Source: Vallitalea sp. (GTDB taxonomy: Bacteria > Bacillota > Clostridia > Lachnospirales > Vallitaleaceae). From it: a DNA stretch of 64,000 nucleotides. A model generated the notes under the pieces. That model was not told the DNA's origin and searched no databases. It saw only the letters and a list, made by a program, of their open reading frames with translations. The stretch covers positions 124,001 to 188,000 of the forward strand of contig JAOARM010000033.1 in NCBI GenBank assembly GCA_025210515.1, in the 5' to 3' direction. The translations under genes and the position numbers were made by a program. Shown piece after piece: positions 18,494-28,625 of the stretch (the first letter of the stretch is position 1; the number at the start of each line of letters is the position of its first letter).

Positions 18494-18765
18494 GGTATCA
18501 CCTCTATCTCATATGATTATTATATAAATATCATTAATAATCTTATATATATTATATAATTATATTCAGTTTTTATCAACATAGTAGTAATCACATTTAT
18601 CCCTTTTTTTCAAGTGCATTAATAATATATTTCTAACTATCAAATAAATAAAATGATATATTTCTAACTAAAATTATTATACATTACTATTGCAACGAGC
18701 TTAATAATAGTCTATTATTATATAAAGATTTAATACATATACTTATTAACTGGATGTGAAATAAT

Positions 18766-18996
18766 ATGAATATAGATTTTTCATTGATAATACAAATAAT
18801 TTTTATAGCATTAGTATTTTATTTATTCTACGTTAATGTAGATACTAGAGTTTGTATTCGTTATATAAAGACATTTTTTATATATGAGCAACTATCTCTA
18901 AAATACTGCTTAGACTATAAGATTATATTATCCCAAAAAGATACTGAATCTTATCACCGATATGAAATATGGCGTTTCTTTGAGAAAGTTAAATAA
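18766..18996 (+). CDS. Small single-pass membrane protein (76 aa), hypothetical
   Basis: N-terminal hydrophobic helix (residues 6-24) followed by a mixed, Tyr- and Lys-rich tail. The ribosome binding site is weak (GGATGTGA). The gene lies 44 bases upstream of the YidC paralogue on the same strand, so it may be co-transcribed, possibly as an insertase partner or substrate. Not recognised; coding status is uncertain. Confidence 0.45.
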   Translation: MNIDFSLIIQIIFIALVFYLFYVNVDTRVCIRYIKTFFIYEQLSLKYCLDYKIILSQKDTESYHRYEIWRFFEKVK

Positions 18997-19040
18997 TATT
19001 CGATTTACCTTATATTAATTACTAACAGGAGGAAAATAAA

Positions 19041-19688
19041 TTGAATATTATTATAGACATTTTATCAACTATCTTAAACTATATTAACACAATGATTAAT
19101 GATTGGGGCATTACTATTATTGTTGTGACACTAATAATTAGACTTTTATTAGTACCTCTATCAGTTAAGCAGAAACAAAGTTTAGAACTACAACAAAAAC
19201 TTTCAAAAGAGATGGAACAGATAAAAAACAAGTATAAAAATGACAAAGTTAAAATGGAACAAGAAATTGCTAAAGTAACTAGTAAATACTCAGGCAGCAT
19301 GTTAGGCTGTTTACTTACATTTATACAATTACCTATTATGATTTCATTATATAAAGCTATTTCAAATATTCCAATGGAAATATCTACAACTGTTATACTT
19401 CCGTGGATTAATAATATACAAATGCCAGACACTTATTATATAGTACCTATTATTTCACTTGTTATTCACCTCATGCCTAATATATTTTATTATATTGGGG
19501 TGTTTAAGCAACTAGAGCTACCTAAACCAAATAAAGTAATGATTATAACAACAATTATAATGAATGCTTTAATTATATCTCATGCACCTGTTATAATTGG
19601 TCTGTATTGGATAATTTCTGGTCTGTATAATTTAGTAGAGCAATTGATAACTAATCTAATAAAAGTAAAACACACAAGATTTTCATAA
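19041..19688 (+). CDS. YidC/Oxa1-family membrane protein insertase paralogue
   Basis: 215-residue protein. It has a helix near residues 22-42 with the conserved groove arginine (VVTLIIRLLLVPL), a charged cytoplasmic hairpin (44-90) and further membrane segments near 95-110, 130-155, 165-180 and 185-205, in the Oxa1 order. The family inserts membrane proteins. There is no lipobox. It is not in the usual rnpA-yidC-jag setting, so it is probably a second, specialised copy. The TTG start is supported by AGGAGGA seven bases upstream. Confidence 0.87.
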   Translation: MNIIIDILSTILNYINTMINDWGITIIVVTLIIRLLLVPLSVKQKQSLELQQKLSKEMEQIKNKYKNDKVKMEQEIAKVTSKYSGSMLGCLLTFIQLPIMISLYKAISNIPMEISTTVILPWINNIQMPDTYYIVPIISLVIHLMPNIFYYIGVFKQLELPKPNKVMIITTIIMNALIISHAPVIIGLYWIISGLYNLVEQLITNLIKVKHTRFS

Positions 19689-19696
19689 GAACATAT

Positions 19697-19770
19697 AAAA
19701 GGGGCTGTCTCAACCTAGTCTATCTTCCTTTATATTGACATTAAAAATGTATTATAAAACAGCCCTTTTA
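19697..19770. repeat. Inverted-repeat element A of the GGCTGTCTCA family
   Basis: AAAAGGGGCTGTCTCAA at the left and the complement of AGGGCTGTTTTATAATACAT at the right form a long stem-loop after the YidC paralogue. Read on the minus strand it shares CATTTTTAATGT and AAGGAAGA with the element at 53.4 kb. It may also serve as a terminator. Confidence 0.7.
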
Positions 19771-19848
19771 TATTATAATTTTAATATGATGTTTCATACT
19801 GACGAATTAAATATCATATTAAAATCATATATTATATAGGGTGATTAT

Positions 19849-20022
19849 ATGTTAATTGATAATTATGAAGTAAATTCCTATATTGTTAATTTATCAACGG
19901 ATGAAAAAATACCATTTCATGAGCTACCACAAGATGAACTTAGAAAAATTCAAGAAAAATTGATTAATCAAATTGTTACTGATATTGGATATGAAATTAA
20001 AAGTATGAAAATTAATAAATAA
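19849..20022 (+). CDS. Small hypothetical protein (57 aa)
   Basis: Short protein beginning MLIDNYEVNSYIVNLSTD and ending KSMKINK, with a GGGTGA site five to six bases before the ATG. Charged, with no membrane segment or cysteine, and likely helical in the second half. It stands alone between two members of the inverted-repeat family. Function not recognised. Confidence 0.55.
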   Translation: MLIDNYEVNSYIVNLSTDEKIPFHELPQDELRKIQEKLINQIVTDIGYEIKSMKINK

Positions 20023-20030
20023 CATAAGCA

Positions 20031-20068
20031 AAGCTGTTTCATAATACATTCTATATTATAAAACAGCT
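20031..20068. repeat. Inverted-repeat element D of the GGCTGTCTCA family
   Basis: AGCTGTTT (20032-20039) and AAACAGCT (20061-20068) flank ATAATACATT, the inner consensus of the family. It is short and lacks a T-run. Confidence 0.6.
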
Positions 20069-20091
20069 AATCTGATTGCAATTATGTACCA

Positions 20092-20115
20092 AGAGTCTAA
20101 CATATGTTAGACTCT
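20092..20115. terminator. Perfect palindromic hairpin, likely bidirectional terminator
   Basis: AGAGTCTAACAT and ATGTTAGACTCT form a 24-bp perfect palindrome between two convergent genes. Tails are A/T-rich rather than pure T-runs. Confidence 0.5.
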
Positions 20116-20137
20116 ATATTTAATTATATAAAGAGGG

Positions 20138-21085
20138 CTATAAGCAATTGTCACATTCTTCTTTCGTTGCTGCTTCGTCTGCTGGAGTTGGGTCTTTTAC
20201 TGGTTCATAGCAAGGTGTAATTGTTTTTGGTCTAGTACATAATTCTAATGGTTGAATACTTTGCTCTAATAAATCACCTTCAACAAACTCAAGACAAGCA
20301 CTTTCACATGGATTAATAGGAATACATTTTGGTGGAACACATAATCCTGCGTGCTTAATTTTGTATTGAACAAAATAAATAGCTTTAATATATAATGTTA
20401 AACCAACTGCCATACACTCTTCTTCAAGATCAAGTTCAATAACTTTTGCTAACGCTTGACATCCAATACCTTGACGTAATTCATTATTTCTTTCTGGTCC
20501 TTCAACAAATCCTAAATAGTTGATACTTGGAATACATTCTTTACATTCACCATAATATGATACTCCATATGGTGTATATAAATCAATTGTAATTGATGGT
20601 GGATTAGTATCATCATCACAATGTGGCGAATCTTTATCTGGAAGATACAACGCTTGGAAACATTCTTCTGCTAATACTTTACAATTTCTATCTAATAATT
20701 TTACTGCAAATCTTACTTTTAATCTTGATAAAGTGATTCTCACACAGTTAGGTCTTTTTGGTAAAGTTTCAACTGAAGAACCGCATACATCGTCAATACT
20801 AAAATCTATACCAATAACCTTCAAATCAACAGCGGCAGTTGTAGGATTCTTTTCTAATAAACAGTGAGGTATTTTAATTTCTCTACAAAGATTAATACCA
20901 CATTCATCAAAAACAACTGGAGCTACACAAGTTAATAATTTAGGTTCTCCTAATGGAGGGCATACACATGCATCTTTAGCAGGGTCAATAGGATGATCAG
21001 GATTACATACAGGACAATTTCCATCTACAGGTCTACGCATAAATTTTCCATCACCTTTGTGGAAACATATTTTGCAATCAGACAC
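20138..21085 (-). CDS. Cysteine-rich protein (27 Cys in 315 aa), possible spore-coat or surface protein
   Basis: Not recognised by family. It opens with a CxxC pair (C4, C7), a second CxxC (C24, C27) and CVC, then has regularly spaced Cys through the whole length. The middle (residues 85-150 and 160-260) looks like beta-rich repeated domains, with alternating hydrophobic strands (KVIGIDFSIDD, ITLSRLKVRFAVKLLD, TLYIKAIYFVQYKI). The C-terminus ends CDNCL. No signal peptide or membrane helix is seen. Cys richness without export suggests a cross-linked coat/exosporium protein assembled from the mother cell; this is an inference. The GTG start has AAGGAGG upstream. Divergent from the next gene. 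Confidence 0.75.
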   Translation of the reverse strand: MSDCKICFHKGDGKFMRRPVDGNCPVCNPDHPIDPAKDACVCPPLGEPKLLTCVAPVVFDECGINLCREIKIPHCLLEKNPTTAAVDLKVIGIDFSIDDVCGSSVETLPKRPNCVRITLSRLKVRFAVKLLDRNCKVLAEECFQALYLPDKDSPHCDDDTNPPSITIDLYTPYGVSYYGECKECIPSINYLGFVEGPERNNELRQGIGCQALAKVIELDLEEECMAVGLTLYIKAIYFVQYKIKHAGLCVPPKCIPINPCESACLEFVEGDLLEQSIQPLELCTRPKTITPCYEPVKDPTPADEAATKEECDNCL

Positions 21086-21268
21086 TTTATTTCCTCCTTA
21101 AAATTAATTTCAATATATTTTATGAATAATTGTGAAGTAGTGTTACAGGATTAGCTGTTATAATTATAATTTGTCTAGTTTTTTTATTGCATTATTCTAA
21201 CCATCTTAGAATAATATATTAATAAACAAGTAATTGATATCTGTATTTAATAAAAGGGGGACTGTAAT

Positions 21269-22630
21269 ATGCCATTTTTACTTTCGAAAAACAATGCGTC
21301 AAACTTACTTATAGACAAAACTGGTGAAAGTATATTCTATAGACACTATCCATCTAAATTTAATCAAAGAGCCATAGTAATTGCAAAAAGTACAAGTAAT
21401 GAATACGCCGCTTCTCTTGATGAATATAACAATATTCATATTATATATAAAAACTCAAATAATAGTTTAGTACATCTATATGAGAACAATAATAAGTTTG
21501 ATAAAAAGATATTACTAGATGATTATAATAATGCGTATCAAATATCCAACTTAAAATATATATATTATAGAAAAAATTATTTATTCTACTGTGCTCATAA
21601 TCCATACGAAAAAACTAGCGACTTAATATTTCATTCATTTATGCAAAATGAATATACAGAACCACAATCTTTAATATCTATTCCTCATCTTGCTTCACCA
21701 TATGAATGTATCTTGTATAATGATATTATTTATTTACTATGTCAATTACAAAATAATGGTAGTTACGAACTTAACTTATATGAGTATAATATTAACAACT
21801 CTTCTTGGAATGAATATGAAACTATTGTTACTTCTACTACTCCATTTACTAGTTATTCACTATGTATTAATAATAATACTATTCATGTTACATATGAAAA
21901 AATAGAATCATCACTCAATAGAATATATTATATTTCTAACATAAAAGAAAAATGGGAAACACCACTTGAGATATATTCTAGTATTTCAAGACTTTCACCT
22001 GTTATTTTTACATATAATAATATTATATGGATTAATTTTAAAGAAAATAATCAATTAAAAAATTCTCTTTCCTCAAATAACGGATTATCCTTTACTACTC
22101 CGCAGCTATGTTCATCTCAGAGTAAAGAAGCTAGATATTATTATTTCTATGGTTATAAAAGTAATAATCTGTCTGGAAATAAATTCTATGGTTATATTAA
22201 TAAATACCCTATATTAGCCGTACTTAGCCAAGTTGATACTGATAATATTTTACTAAGTAATAATAGTAACTTAGAAATAAAATCAATTATTGAAAATTTT
22301 ACTTCAACCAAAACATATAATAGCATTACTCTGAAACAAGAAATAGAAGAGCAAAAAGAAATCCAGAAAAATATTAGTACTCAATATGACAATCTAGCAA
22401 AAATGGCTAAAGAACTTCAAGAACAAGCAAAAATGTGGAAATCAAAATTTGCTAAATCAGAACAAGAGAACAAAAAACTCAAAAAGAAAATTAGAAAAGC
22501 ATATGTATCATCTTTTAATAATACTACTGCAACATCATCAAGTAATAATGTAGTTAAAACTGCAGATAAACAGTCTAACTCTAATATCTCAGCAACTAAT
22601 ACAAAAAATCAAGGAGAAGATTTAATTTAG
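21269..22630 (+). CDS. Predicted beta-propeller protein with C-terminal coiled coil, unknown function
   Basis: 453 residues. Residues 1-320 contain repeated strand-rich units with recurring phrases (NNIHIIYKNSNNSLVHLY, DIIYLLCQLQNNGSYELNLYEY, NTIHVTYEK, NIIWINFKENNQLKNS), typical of sialidase-like beta-propellers. Residues 350-415 form a charged heptad coiled coil (KQEIEEQKEIQKN...EQENKKLKKKIRK). The last 40 residues are low-complexity Ser/Thr/Asn. No signal peptide is seen. It has an AAGGGGG site before the ATG. It is divergent from the Cys-rich gene and may be regulated with it; a spore-associated role is speculative. Confidence 0.7.
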   Translation: MPFLLSKNNASNLLIDKTGESIFYRHYPSKFNQRAIVIAKSTSNEYAASLDEYNNIHIIYKNSNNSLVHLYENNNKFDKKILLDDYNNAYQISNLKYIYYRKNYLFYCAHNPYEKTSDLIFHSFMQNEYTEPQSLISIPHLASPYECILYNDIIYLLCQLQNNGSYELNLYEYNINNSSWNEYETIVTSTTPFTSYSLCINNNTIHVTYEKIESSLNRIYYISNIKEKWETPLEIYSSISRLSPVIFTYNNIIWINFKENNQLKNSLSSNNGLSFTTPQLCSSQSKEARYYYFYGYKSNNLSGNKFYGYINKYPILAVLSQVDTDNILLSNNSNLEIKSIIENFTSTKTYNSITLKQEIEEQKEIQKNISTQYDNLAKMAKELQEQAKMWKSKFAKSEQENKKLKKKIRKAYVSSFNNTTATSSSNNVVKTADKQSNSNISATNTKNQGEDLI

Positions 22631-22738
22631 TACTTTGCACTTATTTCTGTGTAATATGACGTACTATCTTTTAATAATTTTTATATATTTTTATCAATAT
22701 AATTAATTATTATAATACTCATTATTTGACAACTAAAT

Positions 22739-22790
22739 AAGTCTGAAATTAATATAACACTTTATGCTAGTATATATTAATTTCAGACTT
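22739..22790. terminator. Long bidirectional hairpin terminator
   Basis: AAGTCTGAAATTAATATA (22739-22756) and its perfect 18-base complement (22773-22790) lie between two convergent genes. Confidence 0.75.
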
Positions 22791-22847
22791 GCCTCTCTAC
22801 TGTCATAAGTAATAATGTATTAATTATTTATCATGTATATCGGTTCT

Positions 22848-24269
22848 TTACTTATTTTTCTTTTTTAATCTTGCTGCATATTCTAAAGTTGCATTAATAT
22901 GCGAGTCATTATGCAATCCAAGTTCATGTTGTCTATAATTTTCATCATAACAACTTTCTAATTCAAAGAAATTATCGTCAGTTTTTTCTATATGATTTTT
23001 TAGTTTTTCTCTATACCCTTGTAACAACTTCTCATATTCTTTATTTGAAGCTAAATTAATTTTTTCGCCTCTATCATTTTTCATATCAAAAAGTTCTTCA
23101 CTATTGTCCTCTTTGTATACAGTATACTTGTAGTTTTCATCTAAAAACATTCTACCTGGAACAATATACCCATCATACTCATCATACCATTCTCCACAAA
23201 CATAAGAGTTTTCAGTTTTGTCACTTTCTCCTATAATCTGCTTATAATGACTTTTTCCTTCTGCTCCTTGTAAATCAGATATTCCAGCGTAATCAGCTAA
23301 TGTTGGCATAATATCTAAAAGGGACACTAATCCATCAATATTTCTATAACCTTTCACACCATTTCCAGAATAAATCAAAGGAACTCGGTTAGTCTCTTCA
23401 TAAAAGGCACCATATTTAGTTACTAAATGATGAGCTGCCATACCTTCACCATGATCTGCGAAAAATACAATTAAAGTATCATCTTTTTTTCCAGATTGTT
23501 CTAATGCATTAAGTATTCTACCAATTTGCTTATCGACTATGCCAATATAATGATAATAAGCATATAAATAATGTCTAAAATCATCTTCTTTCCAATTAAC
23601 TACTTGACTTTGACGGCGATGAGCACAACACATATATTGTATAAACTCAGGGCGGTTAATTTCATCATCAAAATCAAAGTTATCAGGAAGTGTAGGTAAC
23701 TCTTCATTTATATTAAAATCTTTATGTCCGAATTCATTTTCACCAATGTAATTACATATATTATGAGGATTTTGTAAATCAGCAACAAGTAAAAAAGGTT
23801 TTTCAGAAACATCTTCCTTTAGATACTCTACTACTTTTCTTGTAGTATCTTCATCAAAAAAAGTTTCATAATTAACTTCTATAGCGGGATTTTCTCTTTC
23901 ACTTTTTATTTGTGTACCTTTATCAACTTTAAACCCACGAAGAGCACCGTAATCATGTGTTTTTCCATAATGCACACACTCATAACCATTTTTACTAAAT
24001 AGGTCTCCTAACGTTTCAATTTCTGTAGATATTGTAGGAAATCCTTGATCTGGTAAATTACTTAAAATCTCTGTTTGATGTGGATATTTTGAACTCCAAA
24101 ATGATGCTCTTGCTGGTTGGCATAATGGACATGTAGTATATGTATTTTCAAAAACAACACCATTCTTAGTTAAGCTATCAATATTGGGTGCATTTACATA
24201 CGTATTTCCATAAGCACTTAAAGCTGTAGCACTTAGTTGATCACAGATAATAATTAAAATATCTTTCAT
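22848..24269 (-). CDS. Sulfatase, Cys-type (orphan)
   Basis: Type I sulfatase/alkaline-phosphatase-fold protein of 473 residues. Metal ligands start at IICDQLSA (D10). The formylglycine motif is C50-QPAR. The YGKTHDYGAL segment and FFADHGEGM (second metal site, near 295) are also present. A Cys-type motif needs oxidation by an anaerobic sulfatase-maturating radical-SAM enzyme, which is not in this window. No signal peptide is present, so it would act on internalised sulfated sugars. It is monocistronic and 16 kb from the GAG island; the substrate is not known. Confidence 0.92.
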   Translation of the reverse strand: MKDILIIICDQLSATALSAYGNTYVNAPNIDSLTKNGVVFENTYTTCPLCQPARASFWSSKYPHQTEILSNLPDQGFPTISTEIETLGDLFSKNGYECVHYGKTHDYGALRGFKVDKGTQIKSERENPAIEVNYETFFDEDTTRKVVEYLKEDVSEKPFLLVADLQNPHNICNYIGENEFGHKDFNINEELPTLPDNFDFDDEINRPEFIQYMCCAHRRQSQVVNWKEDDFRHYLYAYYHYIGIVDKQIGRILNALEQSGKKDDTLIVFFADHGEGMAAHHLVTKYGAFYEETNRVPLIYSGNGVKGYRNIDGLVSLLDIMPTLADYAGISDLQGAEGKSHYKQIIGESDKTENSYVCGEWYDEYDGYIVPGRMFLDENYKYTVYKEDNSEELFDMKNDRGEKINLASNKEYEKLLQGYREKLKNHIEKTDDNFFELESCYDENYRQHELGLHNDSHINATLEYAARLKKKNK

Positions 24270-24404
24270 TGCTATCTCCTTATATTCATTTTTGTCATAT
24301 TATGTTTACACATTTCTATTAAAAATCAAACGTTTATTATATATTAGAAAAGCTACATAATATTATATCATAATAATAACATGTAAAAAAGCAGATAAAT
24401 CTAT

Positions 24405-24480
24405 AAAAGGCTGTAAAATAACACAATTTTTATAGAGCAAACCTTTGATACTTCTATAAATGTATTATCTCACAGCCTCT
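24405..24480. repeat. Inverted-repeat element F of the GGCTGT family
   Basis: AAAAGGCTGT at the left and ACAGCCTCTT at the right bracket about 58 bases. Read on the minus strand the end is GAGGCTGTGAGATAATACATT, close to the family consensus. It lies after the rseC-like gene and before the sulfatase promoter. Confidence 0.6.
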
Positions 24481-24523
24481 TATTACTTGGATTAGTGCTA
24501 ATAAATATAAAATATTTTTTTCA

Positions 24524-24961
24524 TTACATATTAATATTATTTACATCAATAATTTCTTCAGCAATAGGTCTAAACTTTTTATTTTTCCATTTATTTTCAT
24601 TAAGTCTTATAATTATATATGATAATCCTAATGTAATTAATCCAAAAATTACTTGAATAATTTCATTATTACCTAAACCAATCTGTAAAGAAACTAAATA
24701 TCCTATACCAATTCCTATTAATAACGAAATTAATGGAATGCAATACATAATGAATACAGCTTTTAAAAAGCTACTTTGTTCAAGAGATATTATAACTGTA
24801 TCACCTATTTTTGCATTACACTTATTTTCAGCTTTTAATATCATTTCTTTTGTTTCAAGTCCAGCAGTACATGCTCTACATTTAGCACATGCTTCCTTTC
24901 TCTCTAACTTAACTGTTACTATATCGTCATCTTTATTTATAACAATCCCAGTTTCTGCCAT
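24524..24961 (-). CDS. RseC/MucC-family membrane protein
   Basis: 145 residues. The N-terminal cytoplasmic part (1-60) has the family Cys pattern CAKCRAC (C20, C23, C26), a likely Fe-S or redox site. Two membrane helices follow (about 65-90 and 98-120). RseC-type proteins accompany electron-transfer (Rnf/Nqr) or SoxR-reducing systems, but none is next to it here. In Firmicutes such genes are usually of unassigned function. It has AAGGAG before the ATG. Confidence 0.88.
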   Translation of the reverse strand: MAETGIVINKDDDIVTVKLERKEACAKCRACTAGLETKEMILKAENKCNAKIGDTVIISLEQSSFLKAVFIMYCIPLISLLIGIGIGYLVSLQIGLGNNEIIQVIFGLITLGLSYIIIRLNENKWKNKKFRPIAEEIIDVNNINM

Positions 24962-25132
24962 TATATCTACTCCTTAAATATATAATTAATCTCAAACATT
25001 AATTATATATTATTAAAAACATATATACAAGTTTTCTCTACTTCCACTTAAATACCTATGATTAAAGTGTAATGGATTAGCTATATAACAGCGATTAAAT
25101 AATACACCATCAAAAGCTGATAAATAAACTAT

Positions 25133-26926
25133 TTATACTTCAACAGTATCAATCTTAATACTTAATTCTTCTAATTGCTTCTCATCTACAGTTCCAGGTG
25201 CGTCAGTCATTGGACAAGATGCATCTTTCACTTTAGGGAATGCAATTACGTCTCTAATACTTTCTGATCCTGTCATTAACATAACAATTCTATCAAGTCC
25301 GTATGCTAATCCTCCGTGTGGTGGTACTCCATACTTAAATGCATTTAGTAAGAAACCAAATCTTTCATATGCTTCTTCTTTACTAAAACCAAGTGCTGCA
25401 AACATTTTCTCTTGAATATCTCTTTGGTGAATTCTAATACTTCCTCCACCAATTTCACATCCATTAAGCACAATATCATATGCAATTGCTCTAACTCTAC
25501 CTGGATCTGATTCAAGATATTGAATATCTTCTTCCATAGGCATTGTGAAAGGATGATGCATAGCTGTATATCTTTTTTGTTCTTCATTGTACTCAACTAA
25601 TGGGAATTCAGTTACCCATACAAATTTAAAATCATTACCTTCCATTAATCCAAGTCTCTTAGCTATTTCAAGTCTTAAATTACCTAATGTATTATAAACA
25701 ACACTATTTTTGTCAGCACAGAATAATAATAAATCTCCTGGTTTTCCATTCATAGCTTTTACCATGTTCTCTACTACTTCATCTTGAAGGAATTTTGTAA
25801 TTGCTGATTTATAAGTACCATCTTCATTAATTACAATCCATGCCATTCCTTTTGCACCATAAGTTTTAGCTAATTCTCCTAGTGCATCAATTTGTCTTCT
25901 AGGTAGATTTCCAAGTCCTTCTGCATTAAGACCTCTTACACTTCCGCCACTTGCAACAGCACCAGAGAATACTTTGAAATCACAGTCTTTTACAATCTCT
26001 GATAAATCAACAAGTTCAAGATCAAATCTAAGGTCTGGTTTATCTGAACCATATCTATCCATAGCTTCTTTATATGTTAATCTTGGAATAGGTAGTTCAA
26101 TATCTACATCAAGTACTTCTTTAAACATCTTAGATAATAATCTTTCATTTACATCAATAACTTTATCTTGATCAACGAATGATAATTCCATATCTATTTG
26201 TGTAAATTCTGGTTGTCTATCAGCTCTAAGGTCTTCATCTCTAAAGCATTTTACGATTTGGAAATATCTATCGTAACCTGATAACATTAATAATTGTTTA
26301 AAAATCTGTGGTGATTGTGGAAGGGCGTAAAAATTACCTGGATGTACTCTACTTGGCACTAAATAATCTCTTGCTCCTTCTGGAGTACTTTTTGTAAGCA
26401 TTGGTGTTTCAATTTCTAAGAATTCTTCATCACTTAAAAAGTCTCTAGTAATCTTAGCTACTTTATGTCTCATTATAATATTTTTCTGTAAATCTGGTCT
26501 TCTAAGGTCAAGATATCTATATTTTAATCTTAAATCTTCTTTAACATTACTATCTTCTTCGATTTGGAATGGTGGTGTTTCAGCTTCTGATAATATTCTA
26601 AGCGAATGTGCTCTAACTTCAATTTGTCCAGTTTTTAAGTTAGGATTAATAGTCTCTTCTGAACGACTTTCAATAATTCCTTCAACTGCAATAACAAATT
26701 CACTTCTTAGCTTTTCAGCTTTTTTGAACCCATCATCACCAATGCTACTAGCATCAAAAACAACTTGAAGTAATCCTGTCTTGTCTCTAAGATCAATAAA
26801 TATAACTCCACCTAAGTCTCTTCTTTTTTGAACCCATCCCATTACTGTAACTTTGTCATCGATATTTTTAACACTTACCTCTGTACATTTATTCGTTCGT
26901 TTTAAACCTTGCATTGATTCGCTCAT
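25133..26926 (-). CDS. aspS: Aspartyl-tRNA synthetase
   Basis: Class II synthetase of 597 residues, the normal bacterial length with the GAD insertion domain (about 290-410). The N-terminal OB-fold anticodon-binding domain is at 15-110 ([20 protein letters not shown]). Motif 2 lies in [18 protein letters not shown] and motif 3 in [13 protein letters not shown]. The start overlaps the hisS stop (TAATG), so the two synthetases are translationally coupled and share the hisS T-box leader. Confidence 0.98.
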   Translation of the reverse strand: MSESMQGLKRTNKCTEVSVKNIDDKVTVMGWVQKRRDLGGVIFIDLRDKTGLLQVVFDASSIGDDGFKKAEKLRSEFVIAVEGIIESRSEETINPNLKTGQIEVRAHSLRILSEAETPPFQIEEDSNVKEDLRLKYRYLDLRRPDLQKNIIMRHKVAKITRDFLSDEEFLEIETPMLTKSTPEGARDYLVPSRVHPGNFYALPQSPQIFKQLLMLSGYDRYFQIVKCFRDEDLRADRQPEFTQIDMELSFVDQDKVIDVNERLLSKMFKEVLDVDIELPIPRLTYKEAMDRYGSDKPDLRFDLELVDLSEIVKDCDFKVFSGAVASGGSVRGLNAEGLGNLPRRQIDALGELAKTYGAKGMAWIVINEDGTYKSAITKFLQDEVVENMVKAMNGKPGDLLLFCADKNSVVYNTLGNLRLEIAKRLGLMEGNDFKFVWVTEFPLVEYNEEQKRYTAMHHPFTMPMEEDIQYLESDPGRVRAIAYDIVLNGCEIGGGSIRIHQRDIQEKMFAALGFSKEEAYERFGFLLNAFKYGVPPHGGLAYGLDRIVMLMTGSESIRDVIAFPKVKDASCPMTDAPGTVDEKQLEELSIKIDTVEV

Positions 26927-28197
26927 TAGAACTTACCTCCTATTTCTTTTTTCATAAAATCAACTAATTCATCAATTTTAACATCTGTTTGTTCTCTTGT
27001 TTCCATATTTTTAACAGTTACGTTGTTTTCTTCTATTTCATTGTCTCCAATAATAACAGAATATTTACAACCAATTTTATTTGCATATTTCATCTGAGCC
27101 TTTACACTTCTATTCATTAAATCTGTCTCAGAAGAAATATTATTATCTCTTAAACTATTAACAAGTGAGAATGTTGTTTTCTTAGCATTATCTCCCATTG
27201 CTCCTACATATATATCTCTAGTAGGTACATATTCTTGTTCGCCATTAACAGCTTCCATAGTCATTATTAATCTTTCAATTCCAGCTCCAAATCCTACAGC
27301 TGGTGTAGCGTTTCCACCACATTCTTCAATAAGTTTATCGTATCTTCCTCCACCACATACAGTGCCTTGTGCACCAATATCATTAGATATGAATTCAAAT
27401 ACTGTTCTAGTATAATAATCTAATCCTCTAACTATCCATGGATCAACTATATATTTAATTTCCATAGCATCTAATAAACTAAGTAGTTCTTCAAAATGTA
27501 CTTTACATTCATCACTAAGTTCATCTTTAGCAAGAGGTGCATCTTTTAATACTTCTTTACATTTTTCATTTTTACAATCTAATATTCTAAGTGGATTTTT
27601 TTCGTATCTTTCTAAACATGTAGGACATAGAGAATCCATGTTTTTAGCTAAAAATTCTTTTAGTGTTTTATTATATTTCTTTCTACATTCTGGACCACCA
27701 AGACTATTAATGTGAAGTTCAACATTAGTGATTCCTAAGTTTTTCAGCAAACTAGCAGCAAGAGAAATAACTTCTGCATCAGCAGATGGCTTATCAGAAC
27801 CAAAAAGCTCTACACCAAACTGGTGAAACTGACGATATCTACCTGCTTGAGGTCTTTCATATCTAAATGCAGGTGTAAGATAAAATAGTTTTGTTGGCTG
27901 TGCATCTGCATACATTTTTCTTTCTAGATATGCTCTTACCACTCCAGCAGTTCCTTCTGGTTTAAGCGTAATGTTTCTTTCGCCTTTATCCATGAAACTG
28001 TACATTTCTTTCTGTACAATATCAGTTGTTTCACCTACACCTCTCTGAAATAGTTCTGTATGTTCAAATATAGGTGTACGGATTTCTTTAAAGCCATAAT
28101 TCTCACAAATATCATTAACTATTCCTTCTAGTTTTTTCCAAGTATTCATATAGCTTCCATATATATCTTTTGTGCCTCTTGGTGCATTTGTCAACAT
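26926..28197 (-). CDS. hisS: Histidyl-tRNA synthetase
   Basis: Class II synthetase of 423 residues. Motif 2 is [20 protein letters not shown] (near residue 110). The histidine-binding signature [12 protein letters not shown] is near 260, with GGGRYDKL just after it. A C-terminal anticodon-binding domain fills the last 100 residues. Start at 28197 is preferred (AAGGAG eight bases upstream) over a GTG three codons earlier that overlaps that site. It is controlled by the T-box leader directly upstream. Confidence 0.97.
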   Translation of the reverse strand: MLTNAPRGTKDIYGSYMNTWKKLEGIVNDICENYGFKEIRTPIFEHTELFQRGVGETTDIVQKEMYSFMDKGERNITLKPEGTAGVVRAYLERKMYADAQPTKLFYLTPAFRYERPQAGRYRQFHQFGVELFGSDKPSADAEVISLAASLLKNLGITNVELHINSLGGPECRKKYNKTLKEFLAKNMDSLCPTCLERYEKNPLRILDCKNEKCKEVLKDAPLAKDELSDECKVHFEELLSLLDAMEIKYIVDPWIVRGLDYYTRTVFEFISNDIGAQGTVCGGGRYDKLIEECGGNATPAVGFGAGIERLIMTMEAVNGEQEYVPTRDIYVGAMGDNAKKTTFSLVNSLRDNNISSETDLMNRSVKAQMKYANKIGCKYSVIIGDNEIEENNVTVKNMETREQTDVKIDELVDFMKKEIGGKF

Positions 28198-28224
28198 ATA
28201 ACTCACTCCTTTATATCGTTTTTA

Positions 28225-28480
28225 GAGAAATAAAAAATCCCGTCACTGACTTAATGTCAGGGACGAGATGTATATAATCATATTCATTCCGCGGTACCAC
28301 CCTAATAGAAACATACGTTTCCACTCTTAATCTTTTAACGGTGATGAACCGAATTCGCTTACTAGTTGTTTGCTTTCAACGAGCCACTCAAAGGTGTCTT
28401 TCAATCATGGTCTATAAGAAGCTTTCCAGCTAATGGCTTCTCTCTCTAAATAGGTGGTCATAATCTACTTTTCCTCTTCA
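28225..28480 (-). promoter_or_regulatory. T-box leader of hisS-aspS with overlapping GAC/CAC specifier
   Basis: On the minus strand AGGGTGGTACCGCGG (28289-28303) precedes a terminator. The Stem I specifier region reads AAAGACACCTTTGAGTGG, in which CAC (His, 28394-28396) overlaps GAC (Asp, 28396-28398). Unlike the leuA and trp leaders it has a single terminator module. Confidence 0.92.
28231..28269 (-). terminator. Terminator of the hisS-aspS T-box
   Basis: On the minus strand ATCTCGTCCCTGAC pairs with GTCAGTGACGGGAT, followed by TTTTTATTT. Confidence 0.92.
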
Positions 28481-28625
28481 ACGTTTTATATAATATATAG
28501 TAAAATAGTTTCTTACAGTTTATTAGTTTATTCTATATTTGTCAAGCACTTTTTAACATTTTCCATAAAAAGAACTAATTATATATGCTTTTCTTAACAT
28601 TTATTTAGGTTACAAAATTATTATT

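Noticed and set aside
18766..18996. Joining the 76-residue frame to the YidC paralogue as one gene
   Set aside because: The frames are separated by a stop codon, a 44-base gap and a strong independent AGGAGGA site before the TTG start.
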